Origin: Yersinia kristensenii
GTDB lineage: Bacteria; Pseudomonadota; Gammaproteobacteria; Enterobacterales; Enterobacteriaceae
Length of the DNA stretch: 64,000 bases
Direction: 5' to 3'
NCBI RefSeq assembly: GCF_900460525.1
Contig: NZ_UHIY01000001.1
Coordinates: forward strand, 4,092,001-4,156,000
The notes under the pieces were generated by a model. That model saw only the letters and a list, made by a program, of their open reading frames with translations, was not told the DNA's origin and made no database searches. Of the stretch, positions 42,623 through 51,581 are shown piece by piece. Each line of letters starts with the position of its first letter. Positions within the stretch are counted from its first letter, which is position 1. The position numbers were made by a program, and so were the translations under genes.

Positions 42623-43699
42623 ATGAAAAAGACAGCTATCGCATTAGCAGTGGCACTGGCTGGTTTCGCTACAGTAGCGCAAGCCGCACCGAAAGATAAC
42701 ACCTGGTACACCGGTGGTAAACTGGGCTGGTCTCAGTATCAAAATACTGGCACTGGCGGTATCTATGGCGACCAAGGCAATGACGGTCCAACTCATAAAG
42801 ACCAATTAGGTGCTGGTGCGTTCTTGGGTTACCAAGCAAACCAATACCTGGGCTTTGAAATGGGATACGACTGGCTTGGCCGTATGCCTTACAAAGGCGA
42901 CGTTCGTAACGGCGACTTTAAAGCACAAGGCGTTCAACTGGCTGCAAAACTGAGCTACCCAATTGCTCAGGACCTGGACCTGTACACCCGTCTGGGTGGT
43001 ATGGTTTGGCGTGCAGACTCCAGCGCGTTTAACGCAGCTTCTGGCGAACGTTTAAACAACCATGACACCGGTGTTTCTCCATTGGTAGCTCTGGGTGCTG
43101 AATACGCATGGACCAAGAACTGGGCAACCCGTATGGAATACCAATGGGTTAGCAACATCGGTGATAAAGCTACCGTTGGTGCTCGTCCAGACAACGGCAT
43201 GCTGAGCGTAGGTGTTTCTTACCGTTTCGGTCAGGAAGATGCAGTAGCTCCAGTAGTTGCTCCAGCTCCAGCTCCAGCTCCAGTTGTTGACACCAAGCGT
43301 TTCACTCTGAAATCAGACGTGCTGTTCGCTTTCAACAAGTCAACGCTGAAAGCAGAAGGCCAGCAAGCACTGGATCAACTGTATTCACAGCTGAGCTCTA
43401 TCGATCCTAAAGACGGTTCTGTAGTTGTTCTGGGCTTCGCTGACCGTATCGGTCAACCAGCTCCTAACTTAGCTCTGTCTCAGCGTCGTGCTGACAGCGT
43501 GCGTGATTACCTGGTTTCTAAAGGTATCCCTGCTGACAAAATCACCGCTCGCGGTGAAGGCCAAGCAAACCCAGTTACAGGTAACACCTGTGACAACGTG
43601 AAACCACGTGCTGCTCTGATTGAGTGCCTGGCACCAGATCGTCGCGTAGAGATCGAAGTTAAAGGCTACAAAGAAGTTGTAACTCAGCCACAGGCTTAA
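42623..43699 (+). CDS. ompA: outer membrane protein OmpA
   Basis: A 358-residue protein from ATG at 42623, with AACGAGG upstream. Signal peptide to AQA-A (residue 21), then an eight-stranded barrel, a Pro/Ala hinge (APAPAPAP) and a C-terminal peptidoglycan-binding OmpA domain with '[15 protein letters not shown]' and '[22 protein letters not shown]'. It anchors the outer membrane to the wall and is a phage and colicin receptor. The loops ([16 protein letters not shown]) differ from E. coli, as in Yersinia. Confidence 0.97.
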   Translation: MKKTAIALAVALAGFATVAQAAPKDNTWYTGGKLGWSQYQNTGTGGIYGDQGNDGPTHKDQLGAGAFLGYQANQYLGFEMGYDWLGRMPYKGDVRNGDFKAQGVQLAAKLSYPIAQDLDLYTRLGGMVWRADSSAFNAASGERLNNHDTGVSPLVALGAEYAWTKNWATRMEYQWVSNIGDKATVGARPDNGMLSVGVSYRFGQEDAVAPVVAPAPAPAPVVDTKRFTLKSDVLFAFNKSTLKAEGQQALDQLYSQLSSIDPKDGSVVVLGFADRIGQPAPNLALSQRRADSVRDYLVSKGIPADKITARGEGQANPVTGNTCDNVKPRAALIECLAPDRRVEIEVKGYKEVVTQPQA

Positions 43700-43714
43700 G
43701 TTTACTGCTTTCGT

Positions 43715-43744
43715 AAAAAACCCCGCATTGCGGGGTTTTTTTTA
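43715..43744 (+). terminator. ompA terminator
   Basis: CCCCGCATTGCGGGG with a T8 run follows the ompA stop by about 20 bases on the + strand. Confidence 0.9.
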
Positions 43745-43832
43745 TTATGGCATTAAGAAAAATCGAGTCATATCCTGTTTTCTTAATGGCTGTAATTTGG
43801 GCGGCGCTAAGATTGATTTATATTCACTCAGG

Positions 43833-44288
43833 TCACATGTCTTTACTGAGAATATCCTGTAAGTCCTGTTTCAAAGACGACATCTGGTTCTTATACTTCT
43901 CTTTACGCTCAGCATCTTCAATTAACTGAACAACCGTCTCTGACAGAGTATTGCCCCGACGTCTTGCCAAGGCAGCCAAACGTTGCCACACCAAAAACTC
44001 CAGATCGATTGATTTTTTGCGGGTATGTTGATGCTCCGCATTAAAATGTCGCTTACGTCGGGCACGGATAGTCTGCTTCATCCGGTTAGCCAGTTGCACA
44101 TTCATGTGACTATCAATCCACTCCAATACTTTCACTGGTTCACTTTCCAGCTTCATCAACTGCTCTACAGCATCCTGAGCCGCACTGTTTTCTATGTGGC
44201 GAGTAATGGCCTCACCTTCACGGTGTTTTTTAACTAAATAGGCCCATTTCCAACCACTTTCCAGATTTTCCAGTTGCTGATATTTCAT
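43833..44288 (-). CDS. matP: macrodomain Ter protein MatP
   Basis: A 151-residue protein. I took ATG at 44288 ([15 protein letters not shown]), matching the E. coli start; longer frames are artefacts. Conserved block [20 protein letters not shown] and [15 protein letters not shown] mark the DNA-binding part and the C-terminal coiled coil. MatP binds matS sites in the terminus region and keeps it together until division. Confidence 0.96.
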   Translation of the reverse strand: MKYQQLENLESGWKWAYLVKKHREGEAITRHIENSAAQDAVEQLMKLESEPVKVLEWIDSHMNVQLANRMKQTIRARRKRHFNAEHQHTRKKSIDLEFLVWQRLAALARRRGNTLSETVVQLIEDAERKEKYKNQMSSLKQDLQDILSKDM

Positions 44289-44477
44289 CCTGAGCTCTTC
44301 AGTGACCGTGTAACTTAACTCAAGCATAACAGTTTTACGCAGAATTTCACCCTACTAAAAGCACATGATTAGATTGTTTTTTGTACGGAATGCTGCCGAT
44401 ATCTTACTCCTTGCCATCAACTGCTACTCTACGTATATGCAGCCTGCTTTATTCTTGTATAATCGCCCTTTCCCTTT

Positions 44478-46250
44478 TTGACGATTGCATCTATCACTTT
44501 GACCAATAACAGACTTGAATGGCAGTCGCTGCTGCCGAACACAACGCCGTATGAAGCGTTATTTGCTACAGCCTCCCAGTTGGAGCCTGTTTCTTTCTCG
44601 GCGATTCAACCGCGGCTTGAAAATGGAATGACGTTATTCTGTCATCCTCAGTCACGCCCGCGTTTTATGCTGATCAAAGCACAGGAAAGTACTGAGTATC
44701 TGGCATTGATCGCTCAAGCTGTTAAAGAGCTCCAGCCTGATGCTTCAGCCCTGTTTGGCGGAGACTATCTCGTGCATGGTCACCAGGTCAGCTGGCAACC
44801 CGCTCAACGCGGTGACGAGCCGTTTGCGGCAGTTTCGCGCTGTCTCTACCAAGAATGGGTCGAACCCGAACAACTATTTGGCTGTGCCAGATGGCATAAA
44901 GATCAAATCAATCTACAACCCGGCTTAGTGCATCAAGCTAATGGCGGTGTATTGATCTTGTCGGTACGGGCACTACAAGCTCAACCTTTGATGTGGCTGC
45001 GCTTGAAACAGATGATAGTTCAGCAGCGCTTCGATTGGCTGTCGCCTGATGAAACCCGTCCTCTGCCGGTACATATCCCCTCTATGCCACTGGATCTACG
45101 CTTGATTCTGGTCGGCGATCGTCTTGGTTTGGCTGATTTCCACGATATGGAACCTGAACTGGGCGAATTGGCTATTTACGGCGAGTTTGAAGTCGAACTC
45201 CCGCTGGTCGATATTGATGGCATGACGTTATGGTGCGGCTATATTAATTCGCTTTTGCAACAAAAACAGTTGCCTTTGTTATCTGCTGATGCCTGGCCGG
45301 TGCTATTCCGTCAGGCGGTACGTTACAGCGGTGACCAAGGAAGCTTGCCATTATGCCCGCAATGGCTCATGAGCCAACTGGCAGAGGCCGCGCTCTATGC
45401 CGAAGAGGACACCATCACAGCTAATGCGCTAGAAGTTGCGCTGAATGCCCGTGATTGGCGTAATAGTTACCTCGCTGAACGGATGCAAGATGAAATAGAG
45501 CTGGGGCAAATTCTGATTGAAACCGAAGGCCAGGTTGTCGGCCAGATAAATGGCCTGTCAGTATTAGAATATCCAGGCCATCCTTACGCCTTTGGCGAAC
45601 CAGCGCGTATCAGTTGTGTGGTCCATTTAGGTGATGGCGAATTTGTTGATGTGGAACGTAAAGCTGAGTTAGGCGGTAATATTCATGCTAAAGGCATGAT
45701 GATTATGCAGGCGTTTTTGATTTCAGAACTGGAACTTGATCAGCCACTGCCTTTCTCTGCCTCGATTGTTTTTGAGCAATCTTATGGCGAGGTTGATGGT
45801 GACAGTGCATCACTGGCAGAGCTTTGCGCGCTGATCAGCGCCCTTTCACAGCAACCGATCAATCAGCAAATCGCCGTCACAGGTTCTGTTGACCAATTTG
45901 GTAATGTGCAGCCTATTGGTGGTGTGAATGAAAAAATCGAAGGTTTCTTCGAAGCTTGTCAACGCCGCGGGCTAACGGGTAATCAAGGTGTTATTTTACC
46001 TGCCACTAATGTCCGCCATTTATGCTTGAATCAAGCGGTGATTGATGCTGTACAGAAAGGTCAGTTCCATTTATGGGCTGTTGATACCGCCGCAGAAGCA
46101 TTGCCGTTATTAACCGGCGTGGTTTATGCCGATGAGCAACAACCTAGCTTATTGGGTATAATTCAAGAGCGAATCTCACAAGTCAATCCGCAAGACAGAC
46201 ACCGGTGGCCATGGCCATTACGCTGGCTGAACTGGTTTAACCAGGGCTGA
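44478..46250 (+). CDS. ycbZ: Lon-like protease LonH (YcbZ)
   Basis: A 590-residue protein starting with TTG at 44478 (MTIASIT..). The C-terminal protease domain has the Lon Ser-Lys dyad in '[12 protein letters not shown]' and 'NEKIEGFFE'. The N-terminal half is a degenerate AAA-like region without a clear Walker A. It is a predicted ATP-independent or unusual Lon-family protease. It sits between matP and fabA as in E. coli. An alternative upstream start cannot be excluded. Confidence 0.9.
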   Translation: MTIASITLTNNRLEWQSLLPNTTPYEALFATASQLEPVSFSAIQPRLENGMTLFCHPQSRPRFMLIKAQESTEYLALIAQAVKELQPDASALFGGDYLVHGHQVSWQPAQRGDEPFAAVSRCLYQEWVEPEQLFGCARWHKDQINLQPGLVHQANGGVLILSVRALQAQPLMWLRLKQMIVQQRFDWLSPDETRPLPVHIPSMPLDLRLILVGDRLGLADFHDMEPELGELAIYGEFEVELPLVDIDGMTLWCGYINSLLQQKQLPLLSADAWPVLFRQAVRYSGDQGSLPLCPQWLMSQLAEAALYAEEDTITANALEVALNARDWRNSYLAERMQDEIELGQILIETEGQVVGQINGLSVLEYPGHPYAFGEPARISCVVHLGDGEFVDVERKAELGGNIHAKGMMIMQAFLISELELDQPLPFSASIVFEQSYGEVDGDSASLAELCALISALSQQPINQQIAVTGSVDQFGNVQPIGGVNEKIEGFFEACQRRGLTGNQGVILPATNVRHLCLNQAVIDAVQKGQFHLWAVDTAAEALPLLTGVVYADEQQPSLLGIIQERISQVNPQDRHRWPWPLRWLNWFNQG

Positions 46251-46261
46251 TCGGACTTGTT
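46245..46261 (+). promoter_or_regulatory. FadR operator of fabA
   Basis: GGCTGATCGGACTTGTT matches 13 of 17 bases of the E. coli fabA FadR site (AGCTGGTCCGACCTGTT). It overlaps the ycbZ stop region and lies upstream of the FabR box. FadR activates fabA when fatty acids are scarce. Confidence 0.7.
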
Positions 46262-46262
46262 C

Positions 46263-46280
46263 AGCGTACAGGTGTACGCT
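46263..46280 (+). promoter_or_regulatory. FabR operator of fabA
   Basis: AGCGTACAGGTGTACGCT is an inverted repeat with a GG centre, matching the FabR consensus (AGCGTACAnGTGTNCGCT). It overlaps the fabA promoter zone and represses fabA according to unsaturated fatty-acid status. Confidence 0.75.
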
Positions 46281-46318
46281 ATTGTACGCACTTCATTAAA
46301 ATAAGGCTTACTGAGAAC

Positions 46319-46837
46319 ATGGTAGATAAACGCGAATCCTATACAAAAGAAGACCTTGAAGCATCAGGCCGTGGCGAGCTGTTTGGCGCTGGCGGCCCAC
46401 CATTGCCAGCTGGCAATATGTTAATGATGGACCGTGTCGTCAAAATGACAGAAGACGGCGGCACCTATGACAAAGGTTATGTGGAAGCGGAACTGGATAT
46501 TAATCCGGACCTATGGTTCTTCGGTTGCCACTTTATTGGTGACCCGGTAATGCCTGGTTGCCTGGGCCTTGATGCTATGTGGCAATTGGTTGGTTTCTAT
46601 CTTGGCTGGTTGGGTGGCGAAGGCAAAGGCCGCGCACTCGGTGTCGGTGAAGTGAAATTCACCGGGCAAGTTCTGCCAGATGCTAAGAAAGTGACATACC
46701 GTATTAATTTTAAACGCATTATTATGCGTAAATTGATTATGGGTGTGGCTGATGGTGAAGTATTAGTTGATGGCAAAGTCATTTATACCGCCACCGACTT
46801 GAAAGTAGGCCTGTTTAAAGACACTGCCGCTTTCTAA
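46319..46837 (+). CDS. fabA: 3-hydroxydecanoyl-ACP dehydratase/isomerase FabA
   Basis: A 172-residue enzyme. Active site His lies in [19 protein letters not shown], with Asp in the same strand; [12 protein letters not shown] follows. It makes trans-2-decenoyl-ACP and its cis-3 isomer, the branch to unsaturated fatty acids. The fabA-FadR/FabR arrangement is as in E. coli. Confidence 0.97.
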   Translation: MVDKRESYTKEDLEASGRGELFGAGGPPLPAGNMLMMDRVVKMTEDGGTYDKGYVEAELDINPDLWFFGCHFIGDPVMPGCLGLDAMWQLVGFYLGWLGGEGKGRALGVGEVKFTGQVLPDAKKVTYRINFKRIIMRKLIMGVADGEVLVDGKVIYTATDLKVGLFKDTAAF

Positions 46838-46844
46838 TATTTCT

Positions 46845-46870
46845 GTGCAGGGGCTATAAATCCCCTGCAC
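46845..46870 (+). terminator. hairpin after fabA
   Basis: GTGCAGGGG (46845-46853) pairs with CCCCTGCAC (46862-46870) around an 8-base loop. The following sequence is CATTATTA, without a clean T run, so it may be a weak terminator or 3' stabiliser. Confidence 0.6.
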
Positions 46871-46904
46871 CATTATTATGATGCCAATGGCATTTTTTTT
46901 AACA

Positions 46905-46933
46905 TTAGTTACTACAATAAATGTAGTGACTAA
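46905..46933. promoter_or_regulatory. palindromic operator in front of HxlR gene
   Basis: TTAGTTACTACA and TGTAGTGACTAA form 12-base arms with one mismatch around ATAAA. HxlR-type regulators bind inverted repeats close to their own promoter. It is 54 bases upstream of the HxlR start, so autoregulation is likely. Confidence 0.55.
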
Positions 46934-46987
46934 CGTTTCGCTTTGGCAACAGCTCTCTATGCCCACAAAAATCATCCGTGGAGTGAT

Positions 46988-47530
46988 ATGCAAAGAACTC
47001 ACTTTCAAGATATGCCCTGCCCGGTGGCACGTTCTCTCGAGCGGGTGGGCGAATGGTGGAGCATACTGATCATCCGTGATGCTTTTCAGGGGTTAACACG
47101 GTTTGATGAATTTCAGCAAAGTTTGCAGCTTTCTCCCACTATCCTCACCCGCCGTCTTAAGTATTTGGTGGAAAGTGGCATCCTGGAGAAACGGCTTTAT
47201 CATTCTCGCCCCACCCGCTATGAATACATATTGACTGAACGTGGTAATGATTTTTTCCCGGTGATAGCTGCTCTGTTTCATTGGGGTAATCAACATTTTG
47301 CGCCGGATGGCCCCGCAGCCATACTCGCCGATCGCCGTAGCGGTGCCCCTGTCGAACCCATATTGCTAGACAATGCTACTCGTCGACCTATCCGTGCGGA
47401 GGATGTCACCCTCGCGGCAGGTTCGGTCAGGAGCGATATAATTAATAAACGGTTGGCATTAATGCGTGAGAAAAATTCAGCCAATGCCAGGCACTCCCCC
47501 CATTCAATTGAGTCTCCAAAGGAAAAATAA
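46988..47530 (+). CDS. HxlR-family transcriptional regulator
   Basis: A 180-residue protein from ATG at 46988, with GTGGAG upstream. 'CPVARSLERVGEWWSILIIRDAFQGLTRFDEFQQSL' and 'LSPTILTRRLKYLVESGILEKRLY' are the HxlR winged-helix signature. The C-terminal 75 residues extend beyond the usual 110-residue form. Its TAA overlaps the ATG of the KAS II gene by one base, so the two are one unit. A palindrome lies upstream. Confidence 0.85.
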   Translation: MQRTHFQDMPCPVARSLERVGEWWSILIIRDAFQGLTRFDEFQQSLQLSPTILTRRLKYLVESGILEKRLYHSRPTRYEYILTERGNDFFPVIAALFHWGNQHFAPDGPAAILADRRSGAPVEPILLDNATRRPIRAEDVTLAAGSVRSDIINKRLALMREKNSANARHSPHSIESPKEK

Positions 47531-48804
47531 TGAATATGCGCCGTGTAGTGATTACAGGAATGGGTGTGGTTTCCCCATTGGGCTGTGGTATCGATGCTGT
47601 GTGGCAGCGTTTGTTGGCAGGGCAATCAGGTATCCGTGTTCTACCTGATGACATTGTGGGTGATTTATCGGCAAAGATTGGTGGCCAAGTCCCCACAATT
47701 GCAGACGATCCCGAAGCTGGCTTTGATCCTGATAAAGCAGTTGCGCCAAAAGATCAAAAGAAAATGGATCGCTTTATTGAGTTTGCTATGGCCGCGGCAG
47801 ATGAAGCCATTGCCCATGCTGGCTGGCAAGCCGATAGTGAAGACAAACAAGAGCGCACCGCGACCATCATTGGTTCAGGTATTGGCGGTTTTCCCTCCAT
47901 TGCCAATGCGGTGCGCACCACGGATAACCGTGGGCCAAAGCGCCTCTCCCCTTTCACCGTGCCCTCATTCTTGGTGAATCTGGCCGCCGGTCATGTCTCT
48001 ATCAAACATCATTTCAAAGGGCCGATTGGTGCGCCAGTCACTGCCTGTGCAGCGGGAGTTCAGGCGATCGGCGATGCGGTGCGGTTGATCCGCAATGATG
48101 AAGCTGATATTGCTCTGTGCGGGGGTGCTGAGGCGGCGATTGATAAAGTTAGCCTGGCGGGTTTTGCGGCCGCGCGCGCATTATCAACCGGTTCTAATGA
48201 TGCGCCCGAAAAAGCGTCTCGGCCATTTGACAGCGCCCGGGATGGTTTTGTGATGGGTGAAGGTGCCGGTTTGCTGGTGATTGAAGAGCTGGAACATGCT
48301 CTGGCGCGGGGCGCAAAACCATTAGCAGAGATTGTCGGCTACGGCACCAGTGCCGATGCCTACCATATGACCTCGGGTGCGGAAGATGGTGACGGCGCAT
48401 ATCGTGCAATGAAAATTGCATTACGCCAGGCTGGAATAACCCCTGCGCAAGTTCAGCATCTCAATGCTCATGCGACCTCAACGCCGGTGGGTGATTTGGG
48501 TGAAATCAATGCTATTAAGCACTTGTTTGGCGAGGGTAATACGTTAGCGATAACCTCAACAAAATCAGCTACTGGCCACTTATTGGGCGCTGCTGGCGGG
48601 TTGGAAACTATCTTCACCGTATTGGCATTACGAGATCAAATCGTACCTGCGACATTGAATTTGGACAATCTGGATCCAGCGGCTAAAGGGCTGAATGTGG
48701 TTGCGGGTCAAGCACAGCCTCATGAAATGACCTATGCACTTTCAAATGGCTTTGGTTTTGGTGGTGTGAATGCCAGTATCCTGCTAAAACGCTGGGCTGA
48801 ATAA
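47530..48804 (+). CDS. beta-ketoacyl-ACP synthase II paralogue
   Basis: A 424-residue condensing enzyme. Active site Cys lies in TACAAGVQA, the His residues in NAHATSTPVGD and SATGHLLGAAG, and the C-terminus reads 'NGFGFGGVNASILLKRW'. This is a FabF-type KAS II and most likely not the housekeeping fabF, which lives beside acpP. It is coupled to an HxlR regulator and sits right behind fabA, where E. coli has none. It could adjust chain elongation for unsaturated acids. A second in-frame ATG (47536) is possible. Confidence 0.9.
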   Translation: MNMRRVVITGMGVVSPLGCGIDAVWQRLLAGQSGIRVLPDDIVGDLSAKIGGQVPTIADDPEAGFDPDKAVAPKDQKKMDRFIEFAMAAADEAIAHAGWQADSEDKQERTATIIGSGIGGFPSIANAVRTTDNRGPKRLSPFTVPSFLVNLAAGHVSIKHHFKGPIGAPVTACAAGVQAIGDAVRLIRNDEADIALCGGAEAAIDKVSLAGFAAARALSTGSNDAPEKASRPFDSARDGFVMGEGAGLLVIEELEHALARGAKPLAEIVGYGTSADAYHMTSGAEDGDGAYRAMKIALRQAGITPAQVQHLNAHATSTPVGDLGEINAIKHLFGEGNTLAITSTKSATGHLLGAAGGLETIFTVLALRDQIVPATLNLDNLDPAAKGLNVVAGQAQPHEMTYALSNGFGFGGVNASILLKRWAE

Positions 48805-48860
48805 TCAGTTAAGTAAGAGCCGCTTACAGCGCTGTAACGCCAAGTATGCAGGCTAAAATG

Positions 48861-48884
48861 AAAACCCCCGTATAACGGGGGTTA
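48861..48884. terminator. hairpin between KAS II gene and rmf
   Basis: AACCCCCGT/ACGGGGGTT with A-rich and T-poor flanks. It separates convergent genes and may end transcripts from both. Confidence 0.7.
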
Positions 48885-48908
48885 TCCCTTAGTCTGACAG
48901 AGAGCCGC

Positions 48909-49075
48909 TTAAGCGGTCACAGCCCTGTCCTCCATGGCTTGTCGCCAACCTCCTAACCAATGCGATCTGGCGTCTAAAGCTTGATAGGGCAAATTTCCCT
49001 TGAACGCCCTGAAATACCTGCTTGATAGCCTCGTGACAATGCCCTTTCCAAGCGATCTCTTTTCTGTCTCTTCAT
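48909..49075 (-). pseudogene. rmf: ribosome modulation factor rmf, frameshifted
   Basis: From ATG at 49075 the frame reads MKRQKRDRLERALSRGYQAG and on to SRE..CP, then leaves the Rmf frame at TGCCCTAT. The correct C-terminus (YQALDARSHWLGGWRQAMED) continues in the next frame to TAA at 48911. One base is missing in the C run near 48987-48990. The span is 167 bases, one short of the 168 for 55 codons plus stop, as in E. coli. Rmf dimerises ribosomes into 100S particles in stationary phase. The gene is disrupted, or the sequence has an error here. Confidence 0.85.
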
Positions 49076-49274
49076 GCCTCGTTTCCCTCATATTTCGGTC
49101 TGGTGGAAAGAAAACAGTGGCTACTTTATGTTCAGCCACAATTAAGTGATAGACCTTAGGAAACAGAAAAGCAATGCGCAAAATTCACGCCAATGTCATA
49201 TTTGTGAACTATACACGTTGAATCAGCTAAGTGATTGATTTGGAATGGTGAATGTTATCTTGTTGATTTTAAAT

Positions 49275-49324
49275 AAAAAACCCTCTTTCAGAGTCATATT
49301 AGTATGACTGCCGAAAGAGGGTTA
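49275..49324 (-). terminator. pqi operon terminator
   Basis: AACCCTCTTTC and GAAAGAGGGTT pair around an inner AGTCATA/TATGACT hairpin; the - strand continues with TTTTTTATTT. It follows the pqiC stop. Confidence 0.85.
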
Positions 49325-49344
49325 GATTAATTTAAGATAAAATA

Positions 49345-49905
49345 TTACTGAGTATTTTGTAACTGTGCCGCGATTGTCTTAGCTTCTTGCTGCCAACCCT
49401 CGGCCAAAGTACGGATCAGCGCATCATAACCATCGTCACTCTGTTTAAGCTCTAAATCGAACGGCTGCTTAATCAGTTGTCCCTGATGTTTGAGTATCCA
49501 CACGCCACGGATGATAGCGCGGCCATCATAACGGCCGTGGAACCCGGTAACGGTGACATTGAGGACATCCTGTGAGCTATCAAGTGGTTGTGAAGAAACC
49601 AACCATCCCGGCAACGCATTGCTCAGATTAGAGACCAAAGTTTGCTGCAATTGCTGGTCCAATGGGCTGGCCCAAAGATTGTTGCTGGCAATCACATACT
49701 GTACATCGTTGGTTTGATACACCACACCCGCCGCCGCCAGATAATCCGCGACGCCCACATGTTCAACCCACAGTTGCCGTGATGCAACACTGCTAGTGGC
49801 GGTTGCGGGCGCGCTGAGAGCCGGTAGCTGATAATAGGTTTTGCTCGGTGTGCTGCTGCATGCACTGAGTAATAATGCTGCGATAACTGCCATCCATTTC
49901 ATCAT
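49345..49905 (-). CDS. pqiC: intermembrane transport lipoprotein PqiC
   Basis: A 186-residue lipoprotein with lipobox LLLSAC (Cys16) and an outer-membrane anchor. The 'YYQLPALSA' start and 'LWVEHVGVADYLAAAGVVYQT' fit PqiC (YmbA/DUF330). It is the outer-membrane partner of PqiB in phospholipid transport across the periplasm. It overlaps pqiB by four bases. Confidence 0.9.
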   Translation of the reverse strand: MMKWMAVIAALLLSACSSTPSKTYYQLPALSAPATATSSVASRQLWVEHVGVADYLAAAGVVYQTNDVQYVIASNNLWASPLDQQLQQTLVSNLSNALPGWLVSSQPLDSSQDVLNVTVTGFHGRYDGRAIIRGVWILKHQGQLIKQPFDLELKQSDDGYDALIRTLAEGWQQEAKTIAAQLQNTQ

Positions 49906-51581
49906 TTTTTGGCCTTCTTAGGCTGAGGATCCTGACTTCCTGCCGCTTCAAATACCAGTGCGTTGCTCTTTTCATTCAGCGTCCGCAATACCGGTTGTAA
50001 TTCACGCAAGACCTGATCTAACCGCTGCATATCACCCACCATTTTATTGTAGGCGGGTGAGCCTGGCTGGAAACCTTTCATACTGCGATTCAACTCATTC
50101 AAGGTTTTTTGCAGATCTTTTGGCAGATCTTGCATCGCCGGACTGGAGGTGATCGCGGTCAATGCTTCCAGAGTTTTCTGTGTTTCACGCATGGTTTTCT
50201 GACTTTCAGCCAATGTTTTGGTGACTTCATTAACCATTGGGTCCAGCGGCAAGCTATTAATTTTATCTAACGTCTGCATCACTTTTTGCTGAATTTGCGC
50301 CAAGCCACCACTGACAGTTGGCAACAATGGATAGCCCGCCACTTCCAGCGGCCCTTTCCACGGTTTGGCATCTGGATAGAAATCCAGATCGACAAACAGT
50401 GCGCCGGTCAACAAGTTGCCTGATTTCAAGGAGGCACGCAGACCACGTTCTTTGGCGGTTTTCAATACTTGCTCAAAATTGGCATCTGGGCCTAAATCCT
50501 CGCGGAAACGGCCTGGCTCAATGCGGATGAGCACCGGAATACGGAAGTCATTATCAACGCGCTGTCTCATCCCTTCGGCGAAGAAAGGAACATCCCCGAC
50601 AGTACCGATACGGATACCGCGGAATTCAACCGGTGCTCCCGCCTGCAAACCACGCACCGAGTCAGAGAAGAACAGCAAGAAATCTTCATGTTCGGTGTAC
50701 AACGAGTTCTGGATGCTACTGCGGTTATCAAACAGTTTGAACTCAGCCTTATCTTGTGTGATTGGTTTACCCAAATCCACACCATCTGGCACATCGAAGC
50801 TAACACCGCCACTGAACAAAGTCGCCAGTGATGCCATTTCAACCCGCATCCCCTGTGAGGAGAGGTCAACCGCTACACCACTGTCTTTCCAGAACCGGAC
50901 ATTCGTCGTGACCAGACCGTCATAAGGAGCGCCAATAAATAACTGATAACGCATCAGGCGTGATTTGGCATCAAAGGTGCTGGTTTCCACTGACCCGACA
51001 CGATAGCCACGGAATAAGACCGGATCACCGGCATTCAACTGCCCGGCTTGTTCGCTATCGAGTGTGATACGAATCCCTTTAGCATCCGGTGAGGCCAGCG
51101 GTGGGGAATCAAGCAAGGTAAACTCATTGAGTGCCTTACCTTTGCTACCAGGTTGTAGCTCAATGTAGGCCCCTGAAAGCAAAGTTCCCAGACCGGAAAC
51201 TCCTTCACGCCCAATCTGCGGTTTGACCACCCAGAAAACCGTGTCACTGTGCAACAAGGTATTCATCCCGGAATTCAACCGCGCCTGCACGATAACATGG
51301 TTAAGATCTTCACTCAGAGTGACCTGCTCAACGATGCCAACATCCACACTGCGGCTCTTTATTTTTGTTTTACCGGCTTCAATGCCCTCGGCATTCAAAG
51401 TGGTCATAACCACCTGTGGCCCCTGATGGCTGAAATGATAAAACAGTATCCATGCACCAATCAGCGCAGTGACAATGGGGATGATCCACACTGGGGACCA
51501 CCGTTTGATTTTTTCAATTTCTGCCACACCCTGGCTGGGATTATTGTCCGTCACCTTGCGGCTCCTTTTGGGTTGTTTCAC
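49902..51581 (-). CDS. pqiB: intermembrane transport protein PqiB, MCE repeats
   Basis: A 559-residue protein with an N-terminal membrane anchor (WIIPIVTALIGAWILFYHF) and three MlaD/MCE-type domains, then a long C-terminal coiled coil (residues 440-520). The MCE repeats form hexameric rings and the coil builds the needle that spans the periplasm. It overlaps pqiA by 41 bases. Confidence 0.93.
   Translation of the reverse strand: MKQPKRSRKVTDNNPSQGVAEIEKIKRWSPVWIIPIVTALIGAWILFYHFSHQGPQVVMTTLNAEGIEAGKTKIKSRSVDVGIVEQVTLSEDLNHVIVQARLNSGMNTLLHSDTVFWVVKPQIGREGVSGLGTLLSGAYIELQPGSKGKALNEFTLLDSPPLASPDAKGIRITLDSEQAGQLNAGDPVLFRGYRVGSVETSTFDAKSRLMRYQLFIGAPYDGLVTTNVRFWKDSGVAVDLSSQGMRVEMASLATLFSGGVSFDVPDGVDLGKPITQDKAEFKLFDNRSSIQNSLYTEHEDFLLFFSDSVRGLQAGAPVEFRGIRIGTVGDVPFFAEGMRQRVDNDFRIPVLIRIEPGRFREDLGPDANFEQVLKTAKERGLRASLKSGNLLTGALFVDLDFYPDAKPWKGPLEVAGYPLLPTVSGGLAQIQQKVMQTLDKINSLPLDPMVNEVTKTLAESQKTMRETQKTLEALTAITSSPAMQDLPKDLQKTLNELNRSMKGFQPGSPAYNKMVGDMQRLDQVLRELQPVLRTLNEKSNALVFEAAGSQDPQPKKAKK

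Noticed and set aside
44478..46250. LonH as an ordinary ATP-dependent Lon
   Set aside because: No clear Walker A motif in the N-terminal half; only the Ser-Lys protease domain is intact.
48909..49181. 90-codon frame as an intact gene
   Set aside because: Only its C-terminal 26 residues are Rmf-like; the N-terminal part is out of frame with the true start at 49075.
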